NCBI GenBank assembly: GCA_913055735.1
Contig: CAJXKD010000001.1
Coordinates: 2,435,364 to 2,499,363, forward strand
Length of the DNA stretch: 64,000 nt
Origin: an uncultured Rhodospirillales bacterium
GTDB lineage: Bacteria > Pseudomonadota > Alphaproteobacteria > Rhodospirillales > UBA2165
Direction: 5' to 3'
The first letter of the stretch is position 1. Each line of letters begins with the position of its first letter. Made by a program: the position numbers and the translations under genes. A model generated the notes under the pieces. It ran no database searches. It was not told the DNA's origin and saw only the letters and a program-made list of their open reading frames with translations. Positions 1 through 8,657 of this stretch are shown piece by piece.

Positions 1-893
1 CAGGCCGGTGCGGTTTGCCGCCGCCGCGGCCAGAAGCCTGACCGGTTCACGCGCCATTCATACTCCCGCCATCCCTCGGCGTAGTGTTCCTGCATCAACA
101 GGATCATGCCCTTGGCGTAATGGGCCTGACCGTGGGTCGGGTCGATGGCGAGAACGTCGTTGGCCGCTTTCAGGGCATCGTCGAGGCGGTTGAGACGCGT
201 ATAGGCATTGCACTCGGCATTGAGGATCTCCGCGTGCCGGGGCCATTTCTTTTTGCCACGGCGGCATACTTTGAGGGCCTCTTCCGGAGCATCGGCTTCG
301 GCGAGCGACGCGGCCAGGTTGGCGAGCGCGGCCGGATAGTCAGGGTTGAGTTTCAAGGCTTGGCGGAAGGCGTCCGCCGCTTGTTCGTAGTCGCCGATGT
401 CCTGCAGGCTGGTGCCCAGATTGTTGTGGGCGCGGGCGTCGCGCGGTTCGAGGCCGACGGCCGCCCGGTTGAGTTCGACGGCTTCGCGATGATGGCCATC
501 TTCGCGGCACAGAATGGCGAGGTTGTAGAGGGCGAGGCTGGAGTGCGGGTCGAGGCCGCGTGCCGTTTCATAGGCTTCCCGGGCCTCATCCCGCCGCCCA
601 AGCACTTTCAGGACGATCCCCCGGCTGTTGTGAAACTCGGCAATTTGGCCGTCCATGGAAATAGCGTTGTCGAGATGGCCGAGCGCGGCGCGCGGATCGC
701 CGGCCATGCTGGCGATCACGCCTAACAGTGCGACGGCATCGGCGCTGAAGGGGTTGGCGGCCATGACCTTGCGGGTCAGGGCCTCCGCCTCTCGCAGCGC
801 CCCGCGCTGGGCCAAGGCCTTGGCGTGGGCGAGGTCGGGATCGGCGGGCCGGGCGTCGGCAGAAGCGGTTTTCAAGGTTTTGCGGCGGGCCAT
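1..893 (-). CDS. TPR-repeat protein, C-terminus cut by window edge
   Basis: An open frame starts at ATG 893 and runs leftwards without a stop to the window edge, so about 297 residues are visible and the C-terminus is missing. The translation is a run of tetratricopeptide repeats; a clear unit has HNNLGTSLQDIGDYEQA followed by ALKLNPDYPAALANLA. Near the visible end is a GWREYEWR motif. In many bacterial TPR proteins this motif links the repeats to a C-terminal glycosyltransferase-like domain. That makes a glycan or surface-modification role possible, but the decisive half lies outside the window. The protein is otherwise a scaffold-type repeat protein of unknown partner. It is divergent from olsB. 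The repeats are clear; the function is not. Confidence 0.8.
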   Translation of the reverse strand, partial: MARRKTLKTASADARPADPDLAHAKALAQRGALREAEALTRKVMAANPFSADAVALLGVIASMAGDPRAALGHLDNAISMDGQIAEFHNSRGIVLKVLGRRDEAREAYETARGLDPHSSLALYNLAILCREDGHHREAVELNRAAVGLEPRDARAHNNLGTSLQDIGDYEQAADAFRQALKLNPDYPAALANLAASLAEADAPEEALKVCRRGKKKWPRHAEILNAECNAYTRLNRLDDALKAANDVLAIDPTHGQAHYAKGMILLMQEHYAEGWREYEWRVNRSGFWPRRRQTAPA

Positions 894-1094
894 CGGCCTG
901 GTTGATTCATGGATAACAACAGTCGGCCCCTAAGCTAGCGGCTGTTCGGGGCGGGGAAAACAGGATTTCCGGGCGCCATGACCCGGCATTGCCGACCTAC
1001 CCCTCGCGACTGTCAAAATTCTTTCTCATTTGTGCCACGGGCCTGTCTCACATTCCTGCGAAATTCGCGCGATTTTCAAAAATGTGGGGATAGT

Positions 1095-1934
1095 ATGTCT
1101 TCAAACCTACAAGATGTTGGATTCAACCTGGAAGTCCGCTTGGCGGAGACGGCGGCAGAGATTGCGGCGGCGCAAGAGCTACGCTACCGGATTTTCTACG
1201 AGAACATGGGGGCCGAACCGTCCGACGAGATGCGGCGGCAACGCCGTGACTTCGACCGGTTCGATCCGTTCTGCGATCATCTGCTGGTGTTGGATACGTC
1301 CGGCGACGGCGCCCCGCGTGTCGTCGGAACCTATCGCCTGCTGCGCCGGTCACGGGCGTTGGAAGAAGGGTGCGGGTTCTATTCCACTTCCGAGTTCGAC
1401 CTGTCCGCCATCGACAACGTTGTCGGCGAAGTTTTGGAGTTGGGCCGCTCCTGCGTCGATCCCGAATTCCGCGACCGGTCGGTCATGCAGCTTCTGTGGA
1501 AGGGTATCGCCGACTACCTGATGGAAAACCGGATCACCCTCATGTTCGGTTGCGCCAGTTTCCCCGGTATCGACCCCGACGAGATGGCGCACGCTCTATC
1601 TTATCTTCGGTACTATCACACGGCACCCAACTCCTGGCGCCCCAAAGCGTTGGATGACCGCTACGTCCGGATGGACAGGTTGCCTAAAGACAGCGTCGAT
1701 ATGCGTCGCGCTTTGCGCGAGATGCCACCCTTGATCAAGGGGTATTTGCGGCTTGGTGGCGTGATCGGCGACGGCGCCGTCATCGACGACGTGTTCAATA
1801 CCCTCGATATTTGTCTGCTGGTCGAAACGGAAAGCGTCCCCGACCGGTACATGCGTCACTACGTTAAGGACGGTGTTGCCAAGATCGACGAGGCCAAGAT
1901 CAATGAAGACAACGTGAGCGAGCGCATTTCGTGA
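1095..1934 (+). CDS. olsB: L-ornithine N-alpha-acyltransferase (OlsB type)
   Basis: This is a GNAT-like acyltransferase of the OlsB/hemolysin-like family. The family moves a 3-hydroxyacyl group from ACP to ornithine, giving lyso-ornithine lipid, the first step of phosphate-free ornithine lipid synthesis at the inner membrane. Visible family blocks are LRYRIFYENMGA near the N-terminus, VVGTYRLL, then ELGRSCVDPEFR and MFGCASFPG. I chose ATG 1095 (279 aa) because GGGGA lies 4 nt upstream and the frame before it (from 978) has no family similarity. Its TGA overlaps the GTG of the next gene, an OlsA-type acyltransferase, so the two are probably translationally coupled. The olsBA pairing strongly supports the call. 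Confidence 0.9.
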   Translation: MSSNLQDVGFNLEVRLAETAAEIAAAQELRYRIFYENMGAEPSDEMRRQRRDFDRFDPFCDHLLVLDTSGDGAPRVVGTYRLLRRSRALEEGCGFYSTSEFDLSAIDNVVGEVLELGRSCVDPEFRDRSVMQLLWKGIADYLMENRITLMFGCASFPGIDPDEMAHALSYLRYYHTAPNSWRPKALDDRYVRMDRLPKDSVDMRRALREMPPLIKGYLRLGGVIGDGAVIDDVFNTLDICLLVETESVPDRYMRHYVKDGVAKIDEAKINEDNVSERIS

Positions 1935-2794
1935 TCCTCTCGAACATTCGCGCCTCTGCTCGTCTCGTCGGATTGGTGGTGACGACGCTGATCTTGCTCG
2001 GTGTTTACTATGCCGTATCGGCAGTGAAGCCGACCGCGCGGATCAGGATCGTGAAACTTTGGCACCGGCTTGCCTGCCGCCGTGCGGGACTACGGGTGCG
2101 CGTCTCCGGCGCGCCTGTGGCCGAGGGCGCGGCGATGCTCACCTGCAACCATATTTCCTACCTCGACATTTCGGTGATCGCGTCGCGGACCGATGCGATA
2201 TTTGTCGCCAAGGATGATGTGGCGCATTGGCCGTGCATTGGCTACCTGGCGCGTTTGGTGGGAACTATTTTCGTTGAGCGTGACGGGACTCGGGCGCGGT
2301 CCCAAGTCGGCGTGCTCGCCGGTCAGTTGGCGCGCGGTAACCGCGTGGTGGTTTTTCCCGAGGCAACAAGCACCGAAGGCTGGTCGGTCCGACCCTTCAA
2401 AAGTTCGCTGTTCGAGGCGCCGTTCAGTTTGTTGACGGGTGGGCCCACCCTGGTTCAACCGATCACCATCGCCTATCTCGGTGGTGCCGATGGGCGGCCG
2501 CTGACCGCCCGGGAACGCCGTCAATATGCCTGGGTCGGCGACGATACGCTGGTGCCGCATCTTTGGCAGGTTCTACGGCGGCGCGGGGCGGAGGTGCACC
2601 TCCTGTTTCACCCGCCCGTCGATGCACGGGCTTTTGCCTCGCGAAAGCAGCTTGCCGAATATTGTCATGCGCAAACGGCGCGTGGGCTCGTCCACCTCAC
2701 GCGAACGCACGTCAACAGATCCGCCCCTGCGGTCGGCGGTCGGCGTTTCTGGACGGACTGGCAGGATTTCCCCGCCTTCGCCTATCTCGATTAA
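1931..2794 (+). CDS. olsA: Lyso-ornithine lipid O-acyltransferase (OlsA type)
   Basis: A PlsC-family 1-acyl-glycerol-3-phosphate acyltransferase, which beside olsB most likely adds the second fatty acid to lyso-ornithine lipid. A hydrophobic N-terminal segment (residues about 12-30) is followed by the NHX4D catalytic motif as NHISYLD (73-79), the FVERD block, and FPEATST (142-148), the family acyl-acceptor motif. The GTG start at 1931 shares bases with the olsB stop (GTGA). Length, 287 aa, is normal. The stop overlaps the convergent oxidoreductase by 4 bp. A general role in phosphatidic acid synthesis is possible, but the gene pair favours OlsA. Confidence 0.87.
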   Translation: MILSNIRASARLVGLVVTTLILLGVYYAVSAVKPTARIRIVKLWHRLACRRAGLRVRVSGAPVAEGAAMLTCNHISYLDISVIASRTDAIFVAKDDVAHWPCIGYLARLVGTIFVERDGTRARSQVGVLAGQLARGNRVVVFPEATSTEGWSVRPFKSSLFEAPFSLLTGGPTLVQPITIAYLGGADGRPLTARERRQYAWVGDDTLVPHLWQVLRRRGAEVHLLFHPPVDARAFASRKQLAEYCHAQTARGLVHLTRTHVNRSAPAVGGRRFWTDWQDFPAFAYLD

Positions 2795-3726
2795 AGACCT
2801 GTCGATACCTCGACGTTTTCGGGCTCAATGTCGTACCCGGATGCTTTCGCTTCCAGTTCGAGCAACGCGGCAAAATCGCAATCCACATACCCGTTGCCGA
2901 TCAATGTTTGGATCACCTCACGGGTTGCCGCCGCGACCGGCATGGGAACCTCCAGGCCGCGTGCCGCGGACAGACCCAAATCCATATCCTTGCGCAGCAG
3001 CACGGGTGTGAATGTCGGCGTCAGGTCGAGGTTGACGTAAGACGGCGTTTTGTAGGTCGTGAACATGGACCCCATCACGCTCTTGTTGATGAAGTCCAGG
3101 AAAGCATGACGCGGTACGCCGCCCTTTTCGGCAAGTACCGTAATCTCAGCCAATGACTGCGCGACAACGCCGAGAAACACGTTGTGGCAGATCTTGACCA
3201 TGCGGGCGAGTTCGCCTTCACCGACATAGCTTACGCCGCGGCCGACGGTTTCCAGATACGGCTCGGCGATGTCGTAGGCCTTCTTGTCACCTGAAGCGAC
3301 GATACTCAGTTTGCCTGCCTTGACCACTTTGGCATTGCCGCTAACCGGTGCGTTCAGCATTTGGGTGCCTAGTTTCGCGGCAGCCTCGCGTACCGTGCAG
3401 GCGGCTTCTTCGGAAATGGTCGTGCAATCGACAAGCAGCTGCGGCACCGTGCCGTTCACCGAGAGAACGCCGTTTTCGCCGATGGTGACGTTTTTGAAAT
3501 CGTCGGGGCCGGCCACCATGGTGAAAACGATATCCCGGTCGGCAAGATCGGCAGGGGAATCGACGACTGTTGCGCCCAGTTCGGCAAGGGGTTCGGCCTT
3601 CGATTTGGTTCGGTTCCAAACCGCAACGTCGGCGCCCGCCTTGAGGAGCCGCTCGGCCATGGCGTAACCCATGCGTCCCGTTCCGATCCAGCCAATGGTG
3701 TGCTGCTTCAGTCTCTCGTCAGCCAT
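2791..3726 (-). CDS. NAD(P)-dependent 3-hydroxyisobutyrate dehydrogenase family oxidoreductase
   Basis: A beta-hydroxyacid dehydrogenase of 311 aa. The Rossmann motif IGWIGTGRMG lies at 11-20, the substrate-binding block APVSGN at about 126-131, and the catalytic lysine is K178 in MVKICHN. Members oxidise 3-hydroxyisobutyrate, tartronate semialdehyde, glyoxylate/succinic semialdehyde or similar short beta-hydroxyacids; the sequence alone does not choose the substrate. It is divergent from a LacI regulator, with a LacI-type palindrome in between, and a second dehydrogenase of related fold follows lacI. A sugar-acid or hydroxy-acid use under LacI control is therefore the best inference. Confidence 0.85.
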   Translation of the reverse strand: MADERLKQHTIGWIGTGRMGYAMAERLLKAGADVAVWNRTKSKAEPLAELGATVVDSPADLADRDIVFTMVAGPDDFKNVTIGENGVLSVNGTVPQLLVDCTTISEEAACTVREAAAKLGTQMLNAPVSGNAKVVKAGKLSIVASGDKKAYDIAEPYLETVGRGVSYVGEGELARMVKICHNVFLGVVAQSLAEITVLAEKGGVPRHAFLDFINKSVMGSMFTTYKTPSYVNLDLTPTFTPVLLRKDMDLGLSAARGLEVPMPVAAATREVIQTLIGNGYVDCDFAALLELEAKASGYDIEPENVEVSTGL

Positions 3727-3852
3727 GTTTCCTGTTCCTTGTCCTTCCTGTGATGGCGCCTGTACGGCAGCCGCCTAGCATTTGTGAATTCTTGGCCACG
3801 GTTTGGCGTTTTTCCGCGTCCCACGCCCACGATTGCAAAAATTCCCGTGCCT

Positions 3853-3866
3853 TGCAAACGATTGCA
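3853..3866. promoter_or_regulatory. LacI-family operator candidate
   Basis: TGCAAACGATTGCA has perfect TGCAA/TTGCA arms around a central CG, the usual form of LacI/GalR-family sites. A further ATTGCA half-site begins near 3832. The site lies in the 277-bp divergent region between the dehydrogenase (start 3726) and lacI (start 4004), so one regulator could control both sides and itself. Confidence 0.6.
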
Positions 3867-4003
3867 GAAACTTGGGGAATGTATAGCATGACAATTGGGT
3901 GATACAACGGACATGAAACGCTTCACGGTCTGAATGATCCCCAAAAAAAGGCGGTTATGCTCGGACACGGGGCCCAACTCCCCGTCACGCCCAAGGGAGA
4001 ACA

Positions 4004-5035
4004 GTGACAAAACCGCGGGTAACACTCAAGGATATCGCCGGTCGGGTCGGGGTGCACCCGTCGACGGTCTCGCGCGTCCTCAATCCGAAGACGCGGGGCA
4101 TGGTAAATCCGGAAATCGCAGCGACCATCGCCGAAACAGCGGACAAGATGGGCTATCGGCCCAATCCCTTCGCCTATAGTTTGAGGACACGGCGGTCGTT
4201 CATTATCGGGGTCATGATTCCCGATATCGCCAATCCGGTGTTTCCGCCCATTATTCGCGGCATCGAACGGATCTTGGAACCGCATGGCTACGCCGTGGTT
4301 CTCGCCAATACGGATAACAGCTCCGAACGCGAACGGGTGAGCATCGAGCGTTTCGTCGAGCGGCAGGTGGACGGTTTGATCACGGCGACGTCGTTGTTAA
4401 GCGATGATTTCCTCGTCGATCTGGGGGCCGACGTGCCGGTGGTGTTCGTCAACCGCCGTGCCGAGACGCCCGGTGTGCCGTCGGTGGTTGTCAACGATGC
4501 GGCCGGTATTGCGGCGATCATCGAACATCTGGTGAGTTTGGGGCATCGGCGCGTCGCTCATGTGGCGGGGCCGCAACTCATGTCCACCGGCAAAATCCGC
4601 TACGAGACTTTTGTTGAAGAATGCCGCAAGGCGGGGCTTGCGACCGACGCCACGCTGATCGAGTTTACCGATGCTTTCATGGAAGGTGAGGGCCGGCGCG
4701 CCGCGACGGCCCTGCTAAAGCGCGAGAAGTTTACGGCGATCGTCGCCGCCAACGACCTCTTGGCGCTTGGTTGCTACGGCGCGCTGGCGGATGCGGGTCT
4801 TGTCTGCGGCCGCGATGTTTCCGTGACGGGGTTCAACGACATGCCTTTTGTCGACCGGCTACAGCCGCCGCTTACCACGGTACATATCCCGTTGAACGAG
4901 ATGGGCGAAGGGGCTGCGCGTCTGCTGTTGGATCAGCTGATGGAGAACGGCAGTTCGGAAACGACCATTACGTTACAACCGGAATTGGTCGTGCGGGCGT
5001 CGACCGGTCCCGCGCCCAAAGTCGCTAAGAAATAA
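4004..5035 (+). CDS. LacI-family transcriptional regulator
   Basis: A DNA-binding repressor of 343 aa. The N-terminal LacI helix-turn-helix spans about 5-26 (VTLKDIAGRVGVHPSTVSRVL), followed by the hinge and a sugar-binding-protein-like effector domain (IGVMIPDIANPVFPPIIRGIE through VTGFNDMPFVDRLQPPLTTV). The start is GTG 4004, preceded by AAGGGAGA at 3993-4000. A dehydrogenase follows 16 bp downstream, and another is divergent across a palindromic operator. This suggests local control of a small hydroxy-acid catabolic unit; the effector cannot be read from the sequence. Confidence 0.93.
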   Translation: MTKPRVTLKDIAGRVGVHPSTVSRVLNPKTRGMVNPEIAATIAETADKMGYRPNPFAYSLRTRRSFIIGVMIPDIANPVFPPIIRGIERILEPHGYAVVLANTDNSSERERVSIERFVERQVDGLITATSLLSDDFLVDLGADVPVVFVNRRAETPGVPSVVVNDAAGIAAIIEHLVSLGHRRVAHVAGPQLMSTGKIRYETFVEECRKAGLATDATLIEFTDAFMEGEGRRAATALLKREKFTAIVAANDLLALGCYGALADAGLVCGRDVSVTGFNDMPFVDRLQPPLTTVHIPLNEMGEGAARLLLDQLMENGSSETTITLQPELVVRASTGPAPKVAKK

Positions 5036-5051
5036 AGGGGGAGAAGGAAGT

Positions 5052-5954
5052 ATGACGTCCATCGCATTCATCGGCTTCGGTGAGGCCGGCGGTCTTCTCG
5101 CGACCGGATTGCTCGCTTGCGGTGCGGAAGATGTCGCCACCTACGATATCCTAATCGACGATCCGGCGACGGCGGGAAAACATAAGAAGAAGGCGGCTGA
5201 AATTGGTGTGACCGCGGCGATTTCTCCGGCCGAGGCGGTCGCCGGCCGAGACGTGGTGATCTCGGCGGTGGTGTCCTCTGAAACCGTAAAGGCGGCGGCG
5301 AGTGTCGCGCCCCACCTCAAGGCCGGACAGTATTACCTCGATATCAATTCGGCCTCGCCCAGAATGAAGCGCGAAGCTCAGGCGGTTGTCGAACAGAACG
5401 GTGCCCACTATGTGGAGGCCGCAGTCATGGACCTGGTGCCGCCGCACGGCCATCGGGTGCCCATGTTCCTGGCCGGGACCAAAGCGGCCGACCTGGCGCC
5501 GATGCTTACGGCCCTCGATATGCGGGTGGAACCGGTTGGCGATAAGATCGGCCAGGCATCATCCATCAAGATGGTGCGCAGCGTTTTTCTCAAAGGGTTT
5601 TCCGCCATCCTGCTGGAATGTTTGGTCGCGGCGGAACGGGCCGGGGTGGAAGACAAGGTGCTCGCCTCCATCCAGCGGACTTTTCCCGAAATCGATTGGA
5701 TCAAGATGGCGGACTACTACATGGGCCGGCTGATGGTTCACGCCAAACGCCAGTCGGCGGAGATGTGGGAAGTGGTTGAAACGCTGCGTGACATGGATGT
5801 CGATCCGTTTACCGCCGAAGCATCGGCGAAACGATTGGCGTGGCTCGCCGAACTGGACATCCTCAAAAACACGCCCGACGGCGAACCGCCCAAGGACTTC
5901 AAGAGTGCTTTGAAGCTGTTTCGCGAGGTCGAAGCCAAAACCAGAGCGGTATAA
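5052..5954 (+). CDS. NAD(P)-binding oxidoreductase, 6-phosphogluconate dehydrogenase-like with DUF1932-type C-terminus
   Basis: A 300-residue protein with an N-terminal Rossmann fold (FIGFGEAGG at 6-14) and a C-terminal helical domain like the DUF1932 group of beta-hydroxyacid dehydrogenases. Relatives act on branched or phosphorylated hydroxyacids and are often found beside catabolic genes. It begins 16 bp after lacI with GGGGGAGAAGGA upstream, so it is probably in the lacI operon. With the divergent 3-hydroxyisobutyrate-type enzyme, the locus has two related dehydrogenases under one regulator. Exact substrate unknown. Confidence 0.8.
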   Translation: MTSIAFIGFGEAGGLLATGLLACGAEDVATYDILIDDPATAGKHKKKAAEIGVTAAISPAEAVAGRDVVISAVVSSETVKAAASVAPHLKAGQYYLDINSASPRMKREAQAVVEQNGAHYVEAAVMDLVPPHGHRVPMFLAGTKAADLAPMLTALDMRVEPVGDKIGQASSIKMVRSVFLKGFSAILLECLVAAERAGVEDKVLASIQRTFPEIDWIKMADYYMGRLMVHAKRQSAEMWEVVETLRDMDVDPFTAEASAKRLAWLAELDILKNTPDGEPPKDFKSALKLFREVEAKTRAV

Positions 5955-6039
5955 TCCGTTCAAATTGACCCGCGTCAACGAACGCCCGGTCAACACAGTG
6001 TAGTTATGTTCGAGCGATATCTGCATGACGCCTGTGATT

Positions 6040-6513
6040 ATGAAAACAGTTCTTGTTGCCTTCCATTCCCGAACAGGTCACACCGCGGAGGTTGCCCAGA
6101 ACATTGCCGCTGGCTTGAACGCCGACATGGAACAGCTCCGAGAAGCCGAGGTGCGGGCCTATTTTCGTGCCGGCCTCGACGCGCTTCTGGGGCGGACGTG
6201 TGACTTGGCGGGTTCAATCACGTCTCCTGGCAACTATGACTTGGTTGTGCTCGGTACGCCCGTTTGGGCGATGAACCTACCCCCGCCGATGCGCTCGTAT
6301 ATTGTGGAGCACGCTGGGGAACTTCCAAAAGTCGCGTTCTTTTGTACCGAGGGCGGCGGCGGGGGTAACCGGGTTTTTGGTCAGATGGCGCGGCTCTGCG
6401 GTAAATCGCCTTTGGCAACGCTGGAAGTCACTGAGCCCGAAATGAAATCAGGGACCAGCGAGTCCAAGATCAAAGGTTTTATCGACGCGCTTTCTCAGAA
6501 ATTGGCGGATTGA
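6040..6513 (+). CDS. Flavodoxin-like protein
   Basis: A short flavodoxin-fold protein. The phosphate-binding loop of FMN flavodoxins is visible as FHSRTGHTAEVA close to the N-terminus, and VVLGTPVWAMNLPPPMRSYI matches the second flavin loop. It probably binds FMN and acts as an electron carrier or quinone reductase-like protein. Two in-frame starts are possible, ATG 6025 and ATG 6040. I prefer 6040 (158 aa) because MKTVLVAF places the first beta strand at the N-terminus as usual; neither start has a strong SD. It stands alone between the LacI unit and the LysR gene. Confidence 0.75.
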   Translation: MKTVLVAFHSRTGHTAEVAQNIAAGLNADMEQLREAEVRAYFRAGLDALLGRTCDLAGSITSPGNYDLVVLGTPVWAMNLPPPMRSYIVEHAGELPKVAFFCTEGGGGGNRVFGQMARLCGKSPLATLEVTEPEMKSGTSESKIKGFIDALSQKLAD

Positions 6514-6516
6514 GGA

Positions 6517-7455
6517 TCATATCCCGCCGGCAATCTCGGCGATCACACTGCGCATCCAGGCATGGGCGGGGTCGTCGTCGAAGCGTTGATGCCACGTCAA
6601 ACAGGCGTCGTAGCCGGGGACATCCACCGGGATGGGCCGGGTCTCGAGCCCGGTCAGCGGCGCGAAGTGGCGGGCGATCCGTTGGGCGAGGGCGCCGATC
6701 AAATCCGTATTCGGCAGCAGGAACGGCACGATCAACATGTGCGGCACGGTGACGGCCACTTTTCGTTCCCGGTTGACCATTGAAAGCGCCATATCGACGC
6801 GGCTTCGGGCGCGGGCGCTGGGCCGGATGGCGACATGGGGATAGGCAAGAAAGTCGTCGAGGGTGAAATCGCCGGCGAACACGGGGTGGCCCTTGCGCGC
6901 GATACAGATCAGGCTCTCGCTATAGAGGGGGAGGCTTCTAACGAATTTCGGGACGTTGCCCGGTACCATCCCTACTGAAAATTCGCATTCCTCCGCCTCG
7001 ATCAGTTCGACGCCGGGGATATAGGTCGTGGTCTGGACGTGGACGCTGATGCCGGGCGCCTCCGCTCCGATCCGGGCCTTGAGTCGCGGCAGCAACAGGA
7101 ACGCCGCATCTTCTGCCATGGCGATGGTGAAGGTCCGCTCTGTGTTGGCAGGATCGAACGCGGCGCGGCCGTTGAGGGCGCCGCTGATCTGCGCCAATGC
7201 CTGCCGGATGGGCGCGTGAAGCTCGAGCGCCCGCGGCGTCGGAGTCATGCCCTCCGGCGTCCGCACCAGCAATTGGTCGTCGAACAGGGCGCGCAGCCGC
7301 GACAAGGCGTTGCTCATCGCCGGCTGGCTGAGGCCGATCGCCTGGCCCGCCTGCGTTACGTGGCGGTGTTCCATGAGCGCGTTGAATGCCGTCAGGAGGT
7401 TGAGATCGACGGCATTCAAATTCATCTGATGAATGATATTCATAACAACAATCAA
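6517..7455 (-). CDS. LysR-family transcriptional regulator
   Basis: A LysR-type regulator with the winged helix-turn-helix in the first 70 residues (LNLLTAFNALMEHRHVTQAGQAIGLSQPAMSNALSRLR, split here only by the family alignment) and a periplasmic-binding-like effector domain after it. The start could be ATG 7455, 7443 or 7425; the last gives MNLNAVDLNLL, the usual beginning for the family. It is divergent from the 7527 gene, which heads a group encoding 4-oxalomesaconate and pyrone-dicarboxylate enzymes. By analogy with LigR-type regulators it may activate those genes; this is inference. Confidence 0.9.
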   Translation of the reverse strand: MIVVMNIIHQMNLNAVDLNLLTAFNALMEHRHVTQAGQAIGLSQPAMSNALSRLRALFDDQLLVRTPEGMTPTPRALELHAPIRQALAQISGALNGRAAFDPANTERTFTIAMAEDAAFLLLPRLKARIGAEAPGISVHVQTTTYIPGVELIEAEECEFSVGMVPGNVPKFVRSLPLYSESLICIARKGHPVFAGDFTLDDFLAYPHVAIRPSARARSRVDMALSMVNRERKVAVTVPHMLIVPFLLPNTDLIGALAQRIARHFAPLTGLETRPIPVDVPGYDACLTWHQRFDDDPAHAWMRSVIAEIAGGI

Positions 7456-7526
7456 TTTTTATTATGACTGAGGGTTTGATACTGTGAACCATAATCAGAA
7501 TCAAGCACACGACAGGAGGCACCATC
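7456..7526. promoter_or_regulatory. Divergent LysR control region
   Basis: This 71-bp gap holds both promoters. ATTATG (7461-7466) and CATAAT (7490-7495) form an inverted pair 29 bp apart, and TGAT (7477-7480) with ATCA (7494-7497) form a second dyad. This is the kind of split dyad expected for LysR binding. An AGGAGG SD lies just before ATG 7527. The exact operator is not certain. Confidence 0.4.
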
Positions 7527-8414
7527 ATGACCAAATTCGTTATTCAGCCTCACGGGCGTCTGCACGAAGCCGTGGCGCACGAACTGGGCTATTTCACCGA
7601 AGAAGGGTTGGATTACGAGCTTTCGGATGTCGAGAGCTTCGGTCTTCCCAAAGTTGATCTGCAGCGTGACGAAAACGGCGAGGTTCGGCGCGGTGCGTTT
7701 GAGGCCTATGTCGCCGGCGGCGGCAACAAGGGGCAGAAATCGGATATCAGCTGCGCCTGCCATTGGGCGGTCAATCAGGCCTCGGCCAGCGACGTCGGCC
7801 ACTTATACTCGCAGGCCTACGTTGTCTCCCCTGGTGCCATCATGGTGCCGGAAGACTCCGACATCCGCCGGCCGGAAGATCTCGCGGGCAAAGAAGTTGC
7901 CGTCGGCTATCATTCGGGCAGTCACTTTACGACGCTGCAAGCCTTGGAACCGTTTCTCAAGCCCGACGATATCAATCTGAAATTCGTCGGAACGCCGTGG
8001 GCGCGGGTCGATGCGGGGCTCGACGGCTCGGTCGCGGCGACCAGCGTTTGGGGGATTACCTTCCAGGCCGCCGAACAACTTGGTCTGCGGCGCGTTGCTG
8101 ACTGCACCTTCATGATCGCGTTCATGTTTCCGCATGAAACCAACAAGGAAGATGTGGACAAATACATGAGCGCGATGAAACGCGCGCAGATGGAAATCGA
8201 TCTGTTCCCGGAGAAGTACAAGCATTTCTACGCGCCGCAAATTCCGGAGCGGTACAAGGACAAGCTGGATGTTCGGCTGTTCAGCCCCGGCGAACGAATC
8301 GTCTTTTTGCCGTACACGGAAGAAACGTTTGCGCGCACCCAGGATTGGATTCACGAACGCGGAATTTTCGATACGCGTCCTGAATACACCTACGCCGCTG
8401 CGGTTGGCGGCTAA
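7527..8414 (+). CDS. Cytoplasmic periplasmic-binding-fold (NMT1/THI5/SsuA-like) protein, possible enzyme
   Basis: 295 residues resembling substrate-binding proteins of nitrate/sulfonate/taurine-type ABC transporters: an early LGYFTEEGLDYEL, then RRPEDLAGKEVAVGYHSGSH and FVGTPWARVDAGLDGSVAATSVWG. There is no signal peptide or lipobox; the protein starts MTKFVIQPHGR, so it should stay in the cytoplasm. Some cytoplasmic members of this fold are enzymes or effector binders, for instance 4,5-dihydroxyphthalate decarboxylase and THI5. Its position, divergent from LysR and ahead of lower-pathway aromatic genes, suits an enzyme or ligand-binding role. No permease gene adjoins it. The fold is well supported, the activity is not. 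Confidence 0.65.
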   Translation: MTKFVIQPHGRLHEAVAHELGYFTEEGLDYELSDVESFGLPKVDLQRDENGEVRRGAFEAYVAGGGNKGQKSDISCACHWAVNQASASDVGHLYSQAYVVSPGAIMVPEDSDIRRPEDLAGKEVAVGYHSGSHFTTLQALEPFLKPDDINLKFVGTPWARVDAGLDGSVAATSVWGITFQAAEQLGLRRVADCTFMIAFMFPHETNKEDVDKYMSAMKRAQMEIDLFPEKYKHFYAPQIPERYKDKLDVRLFSPGERIVFLPYTEETFARTQDWIHERGIFDTRPEYTYAAAVGG

Positions 8415-8493
8415 TAAACGGAGGCGGGTCCACCCGCGCCCCATGCGGGCCGGGGGCATCACCGCCTCGCACTAGGAAAAATGGTCCCCATTG

Positions 8494-8527
8494 GGCGGAG
8501 TAAGCGTTCTGCTTATTCCGCCTTTCT
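8494..8527 (+). terminator. Rho-independent terminator after the 7527 gene
   Basis: The arms 8494-8505 and 8511-8522 pair over 12 bp with a single G-U pair and a 5-nt GTTCT loop, followed by TTTCTT. It lies 80 bp after the 7527 stop, which separates that gene from the tautomerase operon beginning at 8658. Confidence 0.75.
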
Positions 8528-8657
8528 TGTGTCAGCGCGATGAGTATGATGGAGCCGCAAAAGCCCTGAAACCGAGGGCTTCGGGGGCAGGTGCCCTGTT
8601 GCGGCCGGTAGGGTATAATGCCGACTGCGGTCGGGTTTCGAAGGAAGAGGACGGGCC

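Noticed and set aside
84..725. Plus-strand open frame of 213 codons
   Set aside because: It is antisense to a clear TPR-coding frame on the minus strand that runs from 893 to the window edge; its own translation has no family features.
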